Assembly: GCF_007827795.1 (NCBI RefSeq)
Contig: NZ_VITI01000001.1
Coordinates: forward strand, 310,001-374,000
Direction: 5' to 3'
DNA length: 64,000 nucleotides
DNA from: Azospirillum brasilense
GTDB taxonomy: Bacteria; Pseudomonadota; Alphaproteobacteria; Azospirillales; Azospirillaceae
Shown here: piece after piece, positions 19,107 through 28,689 of the stretch
Layout: each line of letters begins with the position of its first letter
Position numbering within the stretch: the first letter of the stretch is position 1
The notes under the pieces: generated by a model
What the model was told of the DNA's origin: nothing
Databases searched by the model: none
Seen by the model: the letters and a program-made list of their open reading frames with translations, nothing else
Made by a program: the position numbers and the translations under genes

Positions 19107-22100
19107 ATGCCGTTGAACGAGTTGACCAAGTTTCCGAACCTCGTCTCCGTGATTCCGGGGAGCGGAATCCAATTCCTGGACTTTGGCTTCTCGCTGCCGA
19201 AGGACGCTCCGGTGCCGCGCGACTGGGGTTTCTTCGAGGAGCGGACGGCGGCACTGAATGACGACACGATGCCGGTCCTGGTCCGCCGCGGCGACGAGGA
19301 GACCAATCGGCAGGAGCGCTACTCGATCAACGTGCAGCAGGTGGTCCAGATGATGGACCGCAACTGGATGCCGATCCCGCTGTTCCGCGAGGAGATGGGC
19401 GGGGGCTATTTCCGCGGCCCGACCAACTGGGCGCGCGGCTGCCTGGTGGCGCTGGACGAGCCGGACGCCGACGGCAACGCCTACCGCCTCGTGCTGGCGC
19501 TGGACACCAACCTGGCCGACTTCTTCGAGGAGGAGGCCTACCTCGCCCCGTCCCCCGAGGACGCCCGCAACGGCCGCAGCTTCTCGCTGCCGTCGCGCCG
19601 CGACCCGCTGGACTGGTTCCTGCGGGAGCCGTGGTTCAAGGACTGGTGCCTGGAAGCCTTCAAGGAGATGGTCGAGCGCGACGAGCGCCGCCGCGCCGGG
19701 TCGCGCCACGTCCAGCCGCTGTCCTCGGAAGAGCTGCTGGAGCGCATGGAAGGCCCGCACGAGCACATCGCGCGCTACAAGGCCTTCATCGACCTTCTGC
19801 ACGCGCTGGACATCCTGCCGAAGCTGAAGGTGGTGGACCGCTCGACCGAGCCGCGCCCGGCTCCGGTGGACGTGGACATGGTCATCGACCTCGGCAATTC
19901 GCGCACCTGCGGCCTGCTGATCGAGACGGAGCCGGACCAGCTCGGCGCCGACATCACCAAGGCGGTGAAGCTGCAGCTGCGCGACCTCAGCCGCCCCGAA
20001 CACGTCTACAGCGACCCGTTCGAGAGCCGGCTGGAGTTCAGCCGCGCCTCCTTCGGACGCGAGCATCTGTCGCTGCGCAGCGGCCGGCCGGACGCCTTCT
20101 CCTGGCCGACGGTGGTCCGCGTCGGACCGGAGGCGACCCGCCTCGCCAGCCTGCGGCGCGGCAGCGAGGGCTCGACCGGCCTGTCCGGGCCGAAACGCTA
20201 TCTGTGGGACGAGGACGCGCGCGAGGACAGCTGGCGCTTCAACGCCGCCGACGTGCACGGGGAGCAGGCGCCCGTGGCGACCGGCGTGGCCTTCACCACG
20301 CTGATCAACGACTACGGCGAGGCGATCCACGGCATCGACATGGCGATGGAGGGGGCGGACATGCGCCTTCTCCCGTCCATCCGCGCGCTTTATTCACGGC
20401 GCAACCTGATGTCCTTCGTGCTGGCCGAGGTGTTCCTCCAGGCGCTGTGCATGATGAATTCGCCGTCCCACCGGCTGCGGCGGCGCAACGCCGACCTGCC
20501 GCGCCGGCTGCGCCGCATCATCATGACCATGCCGACCGCCATGACCCTGGCCGAGCGGCAGATCCTCCAGCAGCAAGCCGAGGCCGCGCGCGACCTCGCC
20601 TACCTGTCGCTGGGCCTCGCCGACATCGACTTCGACGAGAACGGCGCGCAGAAGCCGGTGCCGAAGCCCGACATGCGCCTGCCCGAGGTCATCCTGAAAT
20701 GGGACGAGGCCAGCGCCACCCAGGCGGTCTATCTGTACGGTCAGGTGGCTCTGCAATACTCCGGCGACGCGCGCGCCTTCTTCGACGTGATGCGCCACCC
20801 CGGCAACGCCACCGATCCGCAGACACGGGACTCGCTGCGCGTGGCGACGCTGGACGTCGGCGGCGGCACCACGGATCTGGTCATCACCAGCTTCCGCGCC
20901 GAGGGCCAGGGCGCCAACGTCACGCTGTTCCCCAAGCAGGAATTCCGCGAGGGCTTCAACCTCGCCGGCGACGATGCGCTGTTCCAGGTGGTGCGCGAGC
21001 TGGTGCTGAAGCCGATCCGGCAGGCGCTCGCCGACGCCGGCCTGGGCGACGAGCGCGCCGAGTCCGTTCTGGACCGCCTGCTCGGCGCCGATCACGGCGA
21101 GATGCACGTTTCCGACCAGCTGCGCCGCCAGCAGTTCGCGGCGCAGGTCGCGGCGCCCATCGCGCTGGGGATGCTGGCGCATTACGAGTCGTACGACCTC
21201 ACCGCGCCCAGGGACGCGGAGCTGCGGCCCTTCGCCAGCTTCTTCACCGCCGACAGCAAGCCCAACGACGCCGTGGTCGCCTACATCAACCAGGAGGCGG
21301 CGCGCCAGGGCGCGCGCGGCTTCGACCTCCAGCAGGTGATTTTCCTGGTGGACGACGCGGAGACCGACCGGGTCGTCCGCTCGGTCTTCCAGGAAATGCT
21401 GCGGGCCTTGAGCGAGGTGGTGTGGCGCTACCGCGCCGACGTCCTGCTGCTGGCCGGGCGGCCGTCGCGGTTGCCGGCGGTGCGCGACATACTGGTCGAG
21501 GCCGGCGCCCTGCCGCCGCACCGCGTCGTGCCGCTGCATCGCTTCCGCGTCGGCCAGTGGTACCCGTTCCGCGGCCAGAACGCGACCATCGGCGACCCGA
21601 AGACCACGGCGTCGGTCGGCGCCATGATCTGCCTGCTGGGCGAAGGGCAGCTCCAGAACTTCAACTTCCGGTCCGACGCGCTGCGGCTGGGCTCGACCGC
21701 GCAGTTCTTCGGCAAGCTGGACCGCAACAACCGCCTGCTGGAGGCCGACGTCTATTACCGCGACATGCGGCTGGACGCCGAGGACTACGACCTGCCCGAC
21801 GCGCCGTTCCAGTTCCGCGGGCCGATGCCGCTGGGCTTCCGGCAGTTCCCGGTGGATTGGTGGCCGGCGACGCGGATGTACAGCCTGGACTACGCCAACA
21901 ACGAGGTCGCGGCCGAGCTGAACGCCCGCACCCCGCTGAACGTCACGCTGCGCCGCCGGGCGCGGGACGTGAAGAAGCAGGTGGTGGACAGCTTCGAGCC
22001 GGCCTCGATCATCGACGCACTGGGCCGCACCGTGCCGAAGAACAAGCTGCGGCTGCGGCTGCAATCCATCGACGACCAGCAGGGCTATTGGCTGGACACC

Positions 22101-22121
22101 GGCATCCTCCTCGACAAGTGA
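19107..22121 (+). CDS. srfB: SrfB, Hsp70/actin-fold ATPase-like protein
   Basis: 1004 residues, the usual SrfB length (about 1000). No signal or membrane segment, so cytosolic. Three elements of the actin/Hsp70 nucleotide site can be read: D-M-V-I-D-L-G-N-S-R-T-C-G (phosphate 1, about 256-268), D-V-G-G-G-T-T-D-L-V-I-T (phosphate 2, about 583-594) and L-L-L-A-G-R-P-S-R-L (adenosine loop, about 781). This suggests an ATPase with a large N-terminal extension. GAGGT ten bases upstream supports the start. SrfB is known from Salmonella as an SsrB-regulated putative virulence factor and always neighbours SrfC; its biochemical role is not established. It is 107 bases after srfA and 14 before srfC. 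Confidence 0.85.
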   Translation: MPLNELTKFPNLVSVIPGSGIQFLDFGFSLPKDAPVPRDWGFFEERTAALNDDTMPVLVRRGDEETNRQERYSINVQQVVQMMDRNWMPIPLFREEMGGGYFRGPTNWARGCLVALDEPDADGNAYRLVLALDTNLADFFEEEAYLAPSPEDARNGRSFSLPSRRDPLDWFLREPWFKDWCLEAFKEMVERDERRRAGSRHVQPLSSEELLERMEGPHEHIARYKAFIDLLHALDILPKLKVVDRSTEPRPAPVDVDMVIDLGNSRTCGLLIETEPDQLGADITKAVKLQLRDLSRPEHVYSDPFESRLEFSRASFGREHLSLRSGRPDAFSWPTVVRVGPEATRLASLRRGSEGSTGLSGPKRYLWDEDAREDSWRFNAADVHGEQAPVATGVAFTTLINDYGEAIHGIDMAMEGADMRLLPSIRALYSRRNLMSFVLAEVFLQALCMMNSPSHRLRRRNADLPRRLRRIIMTMPTAMTLAERQILQQQAEAARDLAYLSLGLADIDFDENGAQKPVPKPDMRLPEVILKWDEASATQAVYLYGQVALQYSGDARAFFDVMRHPGNATDPQTRDSLRVATLDVGGGTTDLVITSFRAEGQGANVTLFPKQEFREGFNLAGDDALFQVVRELVLKPIRQALADAGLGDERAESVLDRLLGADHGEMHVSDQLRRQQFAAQVAAPIALGMLAHYESYDLTAPRDAELRPFASFFTADSKPNDAVVAYINQEAARQGARGFDLQQVIFLVDDAETDRVVRSVFQEMLRALSEVVWRYRADVLLLAGRPSRLPAVRDILVEAGALPPHRVVPLHRFRVGQWYPFRGQNATIGDPKTTASVGAMICLLGEGQLQNFNFRSDALRLGSTAQFFGKLDRNNRLLEADVYYRDMRLDAEDYDLPDAPFQFRGPMPLGFRQFPVDWWPATRMYSLDYANNEVAAELNARTPLNVTLRRRARDVKKQVVDSFEPASIIDALGRTVPKNKLRLRLQSIDDQQGYWLDTGILLDK

Positions 22122-22135
22122 CGTGAGGCGACGAC

Positions 22136-24823
22136 GTGAGTGAGTTTGCGAAGGATCTGGTCGGCGCCGCGCGCCGCGTCGCCGAGGGCAGCGGGCAGGC
22201 CCGCCGCTGGGTCGAGGAGGTGCGCGCCTCCGCGGTCAGCGTCGCCAACGAGGCGCACGGGCTGCGCGCGGCGACGCGCCGGTCGGAGAATCTGGCGCGC
22301 AAGCTGATCGGCGCGGCCGGACGGCGCAACTGCGTGGGCGTCTTCGGCCCCAGCCAGGCCGGCAAGTCCTATCTGGTGTCGGCGCTGGCGCGCAGCCGGT
22401 CCTCCTCGCTGACCGCGGACTTCGGCCGCGAGAGGAAGGATTTCCTGACCGAGATCAACCCGCCCGGCGACCGTGAATCGACCGGCCTCGTCACCCGCTT
22501 CACGGTCCACCGCGACGGCCCGGTGGACCCGGAGCACCCGGTGGAACTGCGGCTGCTCAGCGAGACGGATCTGGTGAAGATCCTCGCCAACAGCTTCCTG
22601 TCCGACTTCGACCCCAACAACATGACGGTGAAGCTGCCGGACGAGGCGGAGATCCGGCAGGTGCTGGCGACCGCCGAGGCGGAGGCGACGGGAACCCCGG
22701 CGGCGCATCTCGACGAGATCGCGCTGTACGACCTCGGCGAATATTTCCAGCGCAACTTCGCGGCGCGCATCCGCGCGTTGGACAACACCGATTACTGGGA
22801 AGGGGTGATCCGCCACGCCGCCCGCCTGACCCTGGCCGGGCGGGCGCGGCTGTTCGCCATGCTCTGGGGCAATCTCGGCGCCTTCACCGACCTGTTCCTG
22901 ACGTTGGCCGGCGCGCTCGAACGGCTCTCCCACGCGCCGGACGCGCGCGCCGCCCTGACCGCCCTGGTGCCGCGCGAGACCAGCATCATCGACGTCGAAG
23001 TGCTGAAGCGCGCGCTCGGCACGCCGGAGGACGCGCGCGACCTCGTCAGCGTCCGGCCGCTGAGCGGCAGCGCGGCGGGCGCCCCGGTGCCGCTGCCCCG
23101 CGCCACGCTGACGGCGCTGGTGGCCGAACTGAAGATCGTCATGGCCGACACGCCCTGGCCCTTCTTCCAGCACACCGACCTTCTGGACTTTCCCGGCGCG
23201 CGTTCGCGCCTCAAGCTCCCCTGCCTGCCCTCGGACGACGGGGAGCGGACCGCCCAGGTCCGCGAACTGCTGCTGCGCGGCAAGATCGCCTACCTGTTCC
23301 AGCGCTTCACCGAGGAGCGCGAGCTGACCGCCATGCTGCTGTGCATGCCGCCCAGCACGGCGGAGGTGAAGGACCTCGCCCCGATGGTGCGCGGCTGGAT
23401 CGAGGTGACCCACGGCGCCACGCCGGAAGCGCGCGCCCGGGCGCGCACCGCGCTGTTCCTGATGCTCACCAAGTTCGATCTGGAGTTCGTGGAGAAGGGC
23501 GGCGAAACCGCCGAGTCCCGCCGCGGCAAGTGGGACCGCCGCCTCGGCGCCTCCTTCCTGGAGCTGTATGGCAAGGACGGCTGGCCGGAGAACTGGGACG
23601 GCAAGCCCTTCGCCAACACGCTGTTCCTGCGCAATCCCGGCATGAAGCAGCTCCATCTCATGGACTACACCGACCAGCAGCGGCTGGTCGAGGCCGGGCC
23701 GTCCGCCGCCCAGGCCGACATGATCGCGGAATACCGCGCCGCCTTCGAGAACTCCCCGCTGTGCGCCCGTCACGTCGCGGACCGCGGCACCGTGTGGGAC
23801 GCCGCCTTCATGCCCAACGACGGCGGCGTCACCTTCCTCGTGGACCGGTTGAACGCGGTGCTCGACCCGGCGCTGAAGGAGGCGCAGATCCGCCAGCGGC
23901 TGCAGGAGGAGGCGGCGCACCTCGAGGCGAACCTCAGGCGCTTCCACCACGCCGACGACGACGCCTCGCGCCGGGAGCGCGAGCAGGCGCTGAACGCCAC
24001 CCGCGTCCGCCTCAACCAGGCGATGAAGCCGACGGATTACACGCTGTTCGGCCATTTGCTGGAGCGCCTGCAGGTCCGCGAGGCCACGGCGCGCGAGATC
24101 TTCCTGAACGCGGCGGCGCTGAAGCTCGACCGCTTCGCCCCAGCTCCGGCCGAGGCCCCGCCGCCGGTGCCCGACGACGATCCCTGGGGCGCGCCGGCCG
24201 TCGCCCCGGCGGAAGCGCCGCCGCCAGCCCGCCGGCCGGCCGCCGACCGTCCCGCGGTCTTCGCCGAGCAGGTGATGAACCATTGGACCGAGCATCTGCG
24301 CGCCCTGTCGCAGGACGCCGGCCTGCTGGCGCGGCTCGGCCTGCCGGCCGCCGCACTGGACGATCTCGTGCAGGAGGTGATCGTCGGCGCCCACCGCCGC
24401 GGGCTGGGCGACGCCATCGCCGAGGGTGTGCGCGCCCAGGTGCAGGCCGCCCACACCCGCTGGGACGACGTGGTGGACCGCGCCGTCGGCATCGCCATGA
24501 TGCGGCTCAACGACTACGTCGCCGGCCTGGGATTCGCCGGGCTGGACGAGGCCGCCCGCCCGGGCTTTCCCGAGGCGCCGCAGCCCCGCGCGCGCGCCAT
24601 CTTCACCCCGCCGCCGGTGCCCGCCGGCCTGCCGCCGCTGGACGGCCGGCGCCTGCCGATGGAGCGCGACCGCTTCATCGACTGGGGCGTCGCCTTCCGC
24701 CAGCTCGGTCTCGACAATGTGAGCTTCGCCGGAGGCCGTGAGATCGGCGAAGCCCACAACCGCGCGCTCGGCGAGATCCTCGCGACCATCGCGATCGCGC
24801 AGCCCACCCCCATCACCGCCTGA
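22136..24823 (+). CDS. srfC: SrfC, GTPase-like putative virulence factor
   Basis: 895 residues, starting at GTG with GAGG upstream, 14 bases after srfB. GTPase motifs are readable: P-loop G-P-S-Q-A-G-K-S (71-78), G3 D-F-P-G (about 351-354) and a G4-like T-K-F-D (about 445-448). Long helical stretches follow, and a proline/alanine-rich linker near residues 672-705 precedes a final domain. The layout is dynamin-like in a broad sense, though I see no membrane-insertion loop. No signal peptide. SrfC proteins are annotated only as putative virulence factors. Pairing an ATPase (SrfB) and a GTPase (SrfC) in adjacent genes implies joint action in the cytosol, which is inference. Confidence 0.82.
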   Translation: MSEFAKDLVGAARRVAEGSGQARRWVEEVRASAVSVANEAHGLRAATRRSENLARKLIGAAGRRNCVGVFGPSQAGKSYLVSALARSRSSSLTADFGRERKDFLTEINPPGDRESTGLVTRFTVHRDGPVDPEHPVELRLLSETDLVKILANSFLSDFDPNNMTVKLPDEAEIRQVLATAEAEATGTPAAHLDEIALYDLGEYFQRNFAARIRALDNTDYWEGVIRHAARLTLAGRARLFAMLWGNLGAFTDLFLTLAGALERLSHAPDARAALTALVPRETSIIDVEVLKRALGTPEDARDLVSVRPLSGSAAGAPVPLPRATLTALVAELKIVMADTPWPFFQHTDLLDFPGARSRLKLPCLPSDDGERTAQVRELLLRGKIAYLFQRFTEERELTAMLLCMPPSTAEVKDLAPMVRGWIEVTHGATPEARARARTALFLMLTKFDLEFVEKGGETAESRRGKWDRRLGASFLELYGKDGWPENWDGKPFANTLFLRNPGMKQLHLMDYTDQQRLVEAGPSAAQADMIAEYRAAFENSPLCARHVADRGTVWDAAFMPNDGGVTFLVDRLNAVLDPALKEAQIRQRLQEEAAHLEANLRRFHHADDDASRREREQALNATRVRLNQAMKPTDYTLFGHLLERLQVREATAREIFLNAAALKLDRFAPAPAEAPPPVPDDDPWGAPAVAPAEAPPPARRPAADRPAVFAEQVMNHWTEHLRALSQDAGLLARLGLPAAALDDLVQEVIVGAHRRGLGDAIAEGVRAQVQAAHTRWDDVVDRAVGIAMMRLNDYVAGLGFAGLDEAARPGFPEAPQPRARAIFTPPPVPAGLPPLDGRRLPMERDRFIDWGVAFRQLGLDNVSFAGGREIGEAHNRALGEILATIAIAQPTPITA

Positions 24824-24837
24824 CGGACCGTCCAGCC

Positions 24838-25923
24838 ATGCCCGCGCGCGCGACCCAACCCTCCACCTACCCCGGCGGCCGAGCCCTGATCGAGGTGATC
24901 GGCCCGCCCGACCGCTTCCCCGATCCGGTCGAGATCGCACTGCTGCACCAGATGGGCGGGGTGGACAAGGCCAAGCACCTCGATCCGCGCACGCCGGACG
25001 ATCCGTGGAAGAGCGCCGTCTTCTGGTTTCCGCCGGAAACCGTCACGCGCGCCGAGGGCAGGCTGTCCTTCGACCTCGACCACGGCGTCACCGCCCATCT
25101 GCGCCCGAACATCCCCTATGTGATGCGGGTGCGCGGCGCCGGAGGGGCGGTGGTGGAGGAACGGCTGGTGTGGAAGGCCATCCGCGGCAAGTCCACCCCG
25201 CCCGTGTGGACGCCGCCGCAGGGGCCGGAATGGCCGAAGGAGACGGGCGGCGAAGCGCCGGCCGGCCCGGCGGAACCGCTGGAACCGCAGGAGCCGCAGG
25301 CTCCCCAGATCCCGATCGACATCGAGACGGGGCCGCGCCCCACCGGGTCCGCCGGAACCGGCAAGCCGCTGCCATGGGGCGCCATCGCCGCGGGCGTGCT
25401 GCTGCTGGCCGCGCTCGCCGGCGGCGGCTGGTTCCTCATGCAGAACGGGGAGTCCGAACCGGCGCCGGTCGCCGAGGTGGCCAAGCCCACCCTGCCGCCC
25501 GCCCTGCCTCCGACGACCGTCGAGGAGGCGCGCAAGCTGGTGCAGCAGGGCACGCCGGCCGGCGACGCCTACGCGGCCGGGGAGCGGTTCCGGCAGGCCA
25601 AGGCGCTGGACGGCGCCTTCCTGCTGTTCCGCCACGCCGCCGAGCGCGGCAACGCCGAGGCGGCGATCGCGCTGGGCACGATGTACGACCCCGCCACCCA
25701 CTCCGCCGACACCAGCCCGCTGCCTGCGGCCAACCCGACCCAGGCCGCCGAGTGGTACCGCCGCGCCGCCGAGGCCGGCAATGCCGAGGCGCAGTTCCGC
25801 TACGGCCGGCTGCTGATGAGCGGCAAGACCGACGACCCGCAGGGGCCGGACGCCGGCCTCGCATGGCTGCGCAAGGCGGCCGACCAGGGGCACGCCCAGG
25901 CCAAGGAGGCACTGCCGAAATGA
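24838..25923 (+). CDS. Transmembrane Sel1-repeat protein of the Srf locus
   Basis: 361 residues. The first 130 form an unrecognised cytosolic domain (G-G-R-A-L-I-E-V-I-G-P-P-D-R-F-P and V-F-W-F-P-P-E-T-V). A proline/glutamate-rich linker is followed by a membrane span at about 180-199 (G-A-I-A-A-G-V-L-L-L-A-A-L-A). The C-terminal part has Sel1-type repeats: L-F-R-H-A-A-E-R-G-N-A-E-A-A, W-Y-R-R-A-A-E-A-G-N-A-E-A-Q and W-L-R-K-A-A-D-Q-G-H-A-Q-A. Sel1 repeats mediate protein contacts, here probably in the periplasm. It begins 14 bases after srfC and its stop overlaps the next start (ATGA), so translation is coupled. Confidence 0.78.
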   Translation: MPARATQPSTYPGGRALIEVIGPPDRFPDPVEIALLHQMGGVDKAKHLDPRTPDDPWKSAVFWFPPETVTRAEGRLSFDLDHGVTAHLRPNIPYVMRVRGAGGAVVEERLVWKAIRGKSTPPVWTPPQGPEWPKETGGEAPAGPAEPLEPQEPQAPQIPIDIETGPRPTGSAGTGKPLPWGAIAAGVLLLAALAGGGWFLMQNGESEPAPVAEVAKPTLPPALPPTTVEEARKLVQQGTPAGDAYAAGERFRQAKALDGAFLLFRHAAERGNAEAAIALGTMYDPATHSADTSPLPAANPTQAAEWYRRAAEAGNAEAQFRYGRLLMSGKTDDPQGPDAGLAWLRKAADQGHAQAKEALPK

Positions 25924-27923
25924 CCGCCGCACCCATCCATGCCGCATCCTTCCGCGCCGCATCCTTCCGTGCCTTCACGGCCGCCGCCCTCGGCGTCGCC
26001 CTGCTGACCGGCACGGCCGCGCCCGCGCTGGCGCAGGCCACCGGCAAGCGCACGCCGCTGCTGATCGAGGGCAAGACCGCGCTGCACCAGCGGGTGCTGA
26101 CCCGGCCGGGCGCGGTGCTGGCCGCCTCCCCCGGCGGCACCGGCAAGACCGTGCCGCCGATGTCCGTCTTCTTCGTCTACGACCGCAAGGAGCAGGGCGG
26201 GAAGAGCTTCCTTGAGGTGGGCGCGGACAGCGAGGGCAAGACCGCCGGCTGGGTGGAGGCCGCCGACACCATCCCTTGGCGCCACACGCTGGTGATGGCC
26301 TTCACCAACCCGGCCAACCGCGAGCGGGTCCTGTTCTTCAAGGACCGCAAGGGCCTCGTCGACCTGCTGAACTCCGACCGGCTGCTGGTCGATGCCGAGG
26401 CCGCGCGCCAGCAGGTGGCGTCCGGCGCGGTGCCGGCCGACAGCCCGATCATTTCGGCCGAGCCGGAGACCTTCATCGATCTTCAGAAGCAGTTCTACCT
26501 GCTGCCGATCCTCGAGGCGAATTCGACGGTGCTGAAATCCGGCTTCCGGGTGCGCACGGTGCGCGTCGCCTCCGTGACCAAGGAGAAGGCGGAGCCGCTG
26601 GCCCCCACCCCCTCCCGCCGCGGCAATCCCGAAGCGGAGCTGGCCGACTTCCGTTCCGGCGTGGTGTTCCTGGTCGACGCCACCTCCTCCATGCAGCCCT
26701 ACATCGATCGGGCGCGCACGGCCATCGAGCAGGTTTTCCAGCAGGTCGAGGCCGCCAAGCTGAACGACCGCGTCCGCTTCGGCATGATCGGCTATCGCGA
26801 CGATCCGCAGAAGTCCAAGGGGGTCGAGTATCTGACCCGCACCTTCGCCGACCCCAACGGCACGGCGACCAAGTCCGCCTTCTTCGACTCGATCAAGGGC
26901 GTGTCCGCCTCCGCCGCATCCACCCGCGCCTACGCCGAGGACGGCTACGCCGGGCTGGAGCAGGCGATCCGCAAGATCGACTGGAAGCCGTTCGGCGGCC
27001 GCTACGTCATCTGGTTCACCGACGCCAGCTCGCGCGAAGGCACGTCGCCGCTGGCCAGCACCGGTCTGTCCACGGCGCAGATCCGCCAGCTCGCGCTGGA
27101 GAACCGCATCGCCATCTACGTGCTGCACCTTCAGACCGCCGAGGGGCGCAACGACCATCAGACCGCCCGTTCCCAATATGAGCGGCTGAGCAACTTCCCC
27201 AACGTCGGCTCCCTCTATTTCCCGGTGGAGGCCGGCGACGCCGAGGCCTTCCGCAGCCAGGTGCAGCGCCTGTCCGAGCTGCTGGTCAATCAGGTGAAGA
27301 CCGCCCAGGCGGCAGCCAAGCCCGACGCGCAGCCCGCCACCCCGGCGGACGACCGCATGGCGAAGGCGGCGGAGGACGTGGGCAAGGCGATGCGTCTGGC
27401 CTACCTCGGCGAGGTGCAGGGCACCAAAGCGCCGGCCATGTTCGAGGCGTGGGCGTCCGACCGTGACTTCCGCAAGCCGGACATCGCGTCCTTCAGCGTG
27501 CGCGTCCTGCTGACCAAGAACCAGATCAGCGACCTCCAGGCCACGCTGCGCAAGGTGGTGGAGGCCGGCGAGCGCGGGCAGATCGACCCCGGCGACTTCT
27601 TCAACCAGCTGCGCAGCGCCGCCGCCGCCATGGGCCGCGACCCCAACCGCATCGCCCAGGGGAAGGCGCGCAACCTGGAGGAGACCGGCCTGATGGGCGA
27701 GTATCTGGAGGGCCTGCCCTATCAGAGCCGCATCATGTCCATCGACCCGGACGGCTGGGCCCGCATGGGGGTGGGGGAGCAGCAGGCGATCATCGACGAC
27801 GTGAAGTCGAAGGTGGCGCTGTACCAGCGCTTCCACGACGACGTGGACCGCTGGGTGACGCTGCACGACAAGGCCTCGGCCGGCGACGCGGTCTATCCCG
27901 TGCCGCTCGACAGCCTGCCCTGA
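25920..27923 (+). CDS. Periplasmic vWA protein, PpkA C-terminal-like
   Basis: 667 residues. A signal peptide (F-T-A-A-A-L-G-V-A-L-L-T-G-T-A-A-P-A-L-A) directs it to the periplasm. The next 180 residues include an SH3-like region ending in D-R-K-E-Q-G-G-K-S-F-L-E-V. A vWA domain starts near 247 with MIDAS D-A-T-S-S (253-257) and continues with G-M-I-G-Y-R-D-D and W-F-T-D-A-S-S. The arrangement resembles the extracytoplasmic half of the type VI secretion kinase PpkA, but no kinase domain is present here. The C-terminal 200 residues are helical. ATG overlaps the preceding stop by four bases. It is the second vWA protein of the locus and may contact the first or the lipoproteins. Confidence 0.8.
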   Translation: MTAAPIHAASFRAASFRAFTAAALGVALLTGTAAPALAQATGKRTPLLIEGKTALHQRVLTRPGAVLAASPGGTGKTVPPMSVFFVYDRKEQGGKSFLEVGADSEGKTAGWVEAADTIPWRHTLVMAFTNPANRERVLFFKDRKGLVDLLNSDRLLVDAEAARQQVASGAVPADSPIISAEPETFIDLQKQFYLLPILEANSTVLKSGFRVRTVRVASVTKEKAEPLAPTPSRRGNPEAELADFRSGVVFLVDATSSMQPYIDRARTAIEQVFQQVEAAKLNDRVRFGMIGYRDDPQKSKGVEYLTRTFADPNGTATKSAFFDSIKGVSASAASTRAYAEDGYAGLEQAIRKIDWKPFGGRYVIWFTDASSREGTSPLASTGLSTAQIRQLALENRIAIYVLHLQTAEGRNDHQTARSQYERLSNFPNVGSLYFPVEAGDAEAFRSQVQRLSELLVNQVKTAQAAAKPDAQPATPADDRMAKAAEDVGKAMRLAYLGEVQGTKAPAMFEAWASDRDFRKPDIASFSVRVLLTKNQISDLQATLRKVVEAGERGQIDPGDFFNQLRSAAAAMGRDPNRIAQGKARNLEETGLMGEYLEGLPYQSRIMSIDPDGWARMGVGEQQAIIDDVKSKVALYQRFHDDVDRWVTLHDKASAGDAVYPVPLDSLP

Positions 27924-27927
27924 CGAC

Positions 27928-28689
27928 ATGACCAGACCGCTCGTCGATCTCCAGGACTGCGTTCACGAACGCGCCGCCGGAAGCGACCGGTTCCGGCTGG
28001 CGGTGGAGCGCTTCACCCTGTGCCCCGGTGACCAGATCGCCCTGGTCGGCCCGAGCGGCTGCGGCAAGAGCACGACCCTCGACCTGCTGTCACTGATCGT
28101 CGCCCCCACGCGGGCCGGGCGCTTCACGCTGCGCATGCCCCAGGCCGGGACGCTGGCCGGGACGCTGGCCGAACCGGTCGACGTGATGGCGCTGTGGCGT
28201 CGCGGAGCGCGCGACCGGCTGACCGCGCTGCGCGCCGCCCACATGGGCTATGTTCTGCAGACCGGCGGGCTGGTGCCATTCCTCTCCGTGCGCGAAAACG
28301 TGCTGCTGACGCGCCGGGCGCTCGGCCTGCCCTGCCCCGGCCCGGCGGTGACGCTGATGGAGACGCTGGGGGTGGCCGAGCTGGGGCGCCGGCTCCCCCG
28401 GCAGATCTCCATCGGGCAGCGGCAGCGCGTCGCCATCGCCCGCGCCCTGGCGCACCAGCCGGCGGTCATCCTGGCCGACGAGCCGACCGCGTCGCTCGAC
28501 CCGTCGCTGGCCGAGGGAACCATGAAGCTGCTGAGCGCCGTCGCCCGCTTCCAGAAGGCGGCGCTGGTGGTGGTCACCCACGACCACCGCCTCGCCGAGC
28601 GGACGGGCCTCACCGTGGTGGAATGCCGGACCGGCGCCGGAGCGAGCGTGGTTCGCCACGACTCCGCAAAGGCCGAGGCGGCGGCATGA
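27928..28689 (+). CDS. LolD/MacB-type ABC transporter ATPase
   Basis: 253 residues. Walker A is G-P-S-G-C-G-K-S-T (41-49), the Q-loop area reads L-Q-T-G-G-L-V-P-F-L-S-V-R-E-N-V, the signature is I-S-I-G-Q-R-Q-R-V-A (LSGGQ altered to ISIGQ), Walker B is V-I-L-A-D-E-P-T-A-S-L-D, and the switch histidine is in V-V-T-H-D-H. This pattern is typical of ATPases paired with MacB/LolC-type permeases, which move lipoproteins or act as mechanotransmitters rather than classical transporters. It starts five bases after the vWA gene and its stop overlaps the permease start (ATGA). A pair with the next gene is certain by context. Confidence 0.88.
   Translation: MTRPLVDLQDCVHERAAGSDRFRLAVERFTLCPGDQIALVGPSGCGKSTTLDLLSLIVAPTRAGRFTLRMPQAGTLAGTLAEPVDVMALWRRGARDRLTALRAAHMGYVLQTGGLVPFLSVRENVLLTRRALGLPCPGPAVTLMETLGVAELGRRLPRQISIGQRQRVAIARALAHQPAVILADEPTASLDPSLAEGTMKLLSAVARFQKAALVVVTHDHRLAERTGLTVVECRTGAGASVVRHDSAKAEAAA

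Noticed and set aside
22085-24940. A 951-codon open frame opposite srfC
   Set aside because: It is a shadow of srfC: arginine/glycine/alanine-rich, no motifs and no ribosome site.
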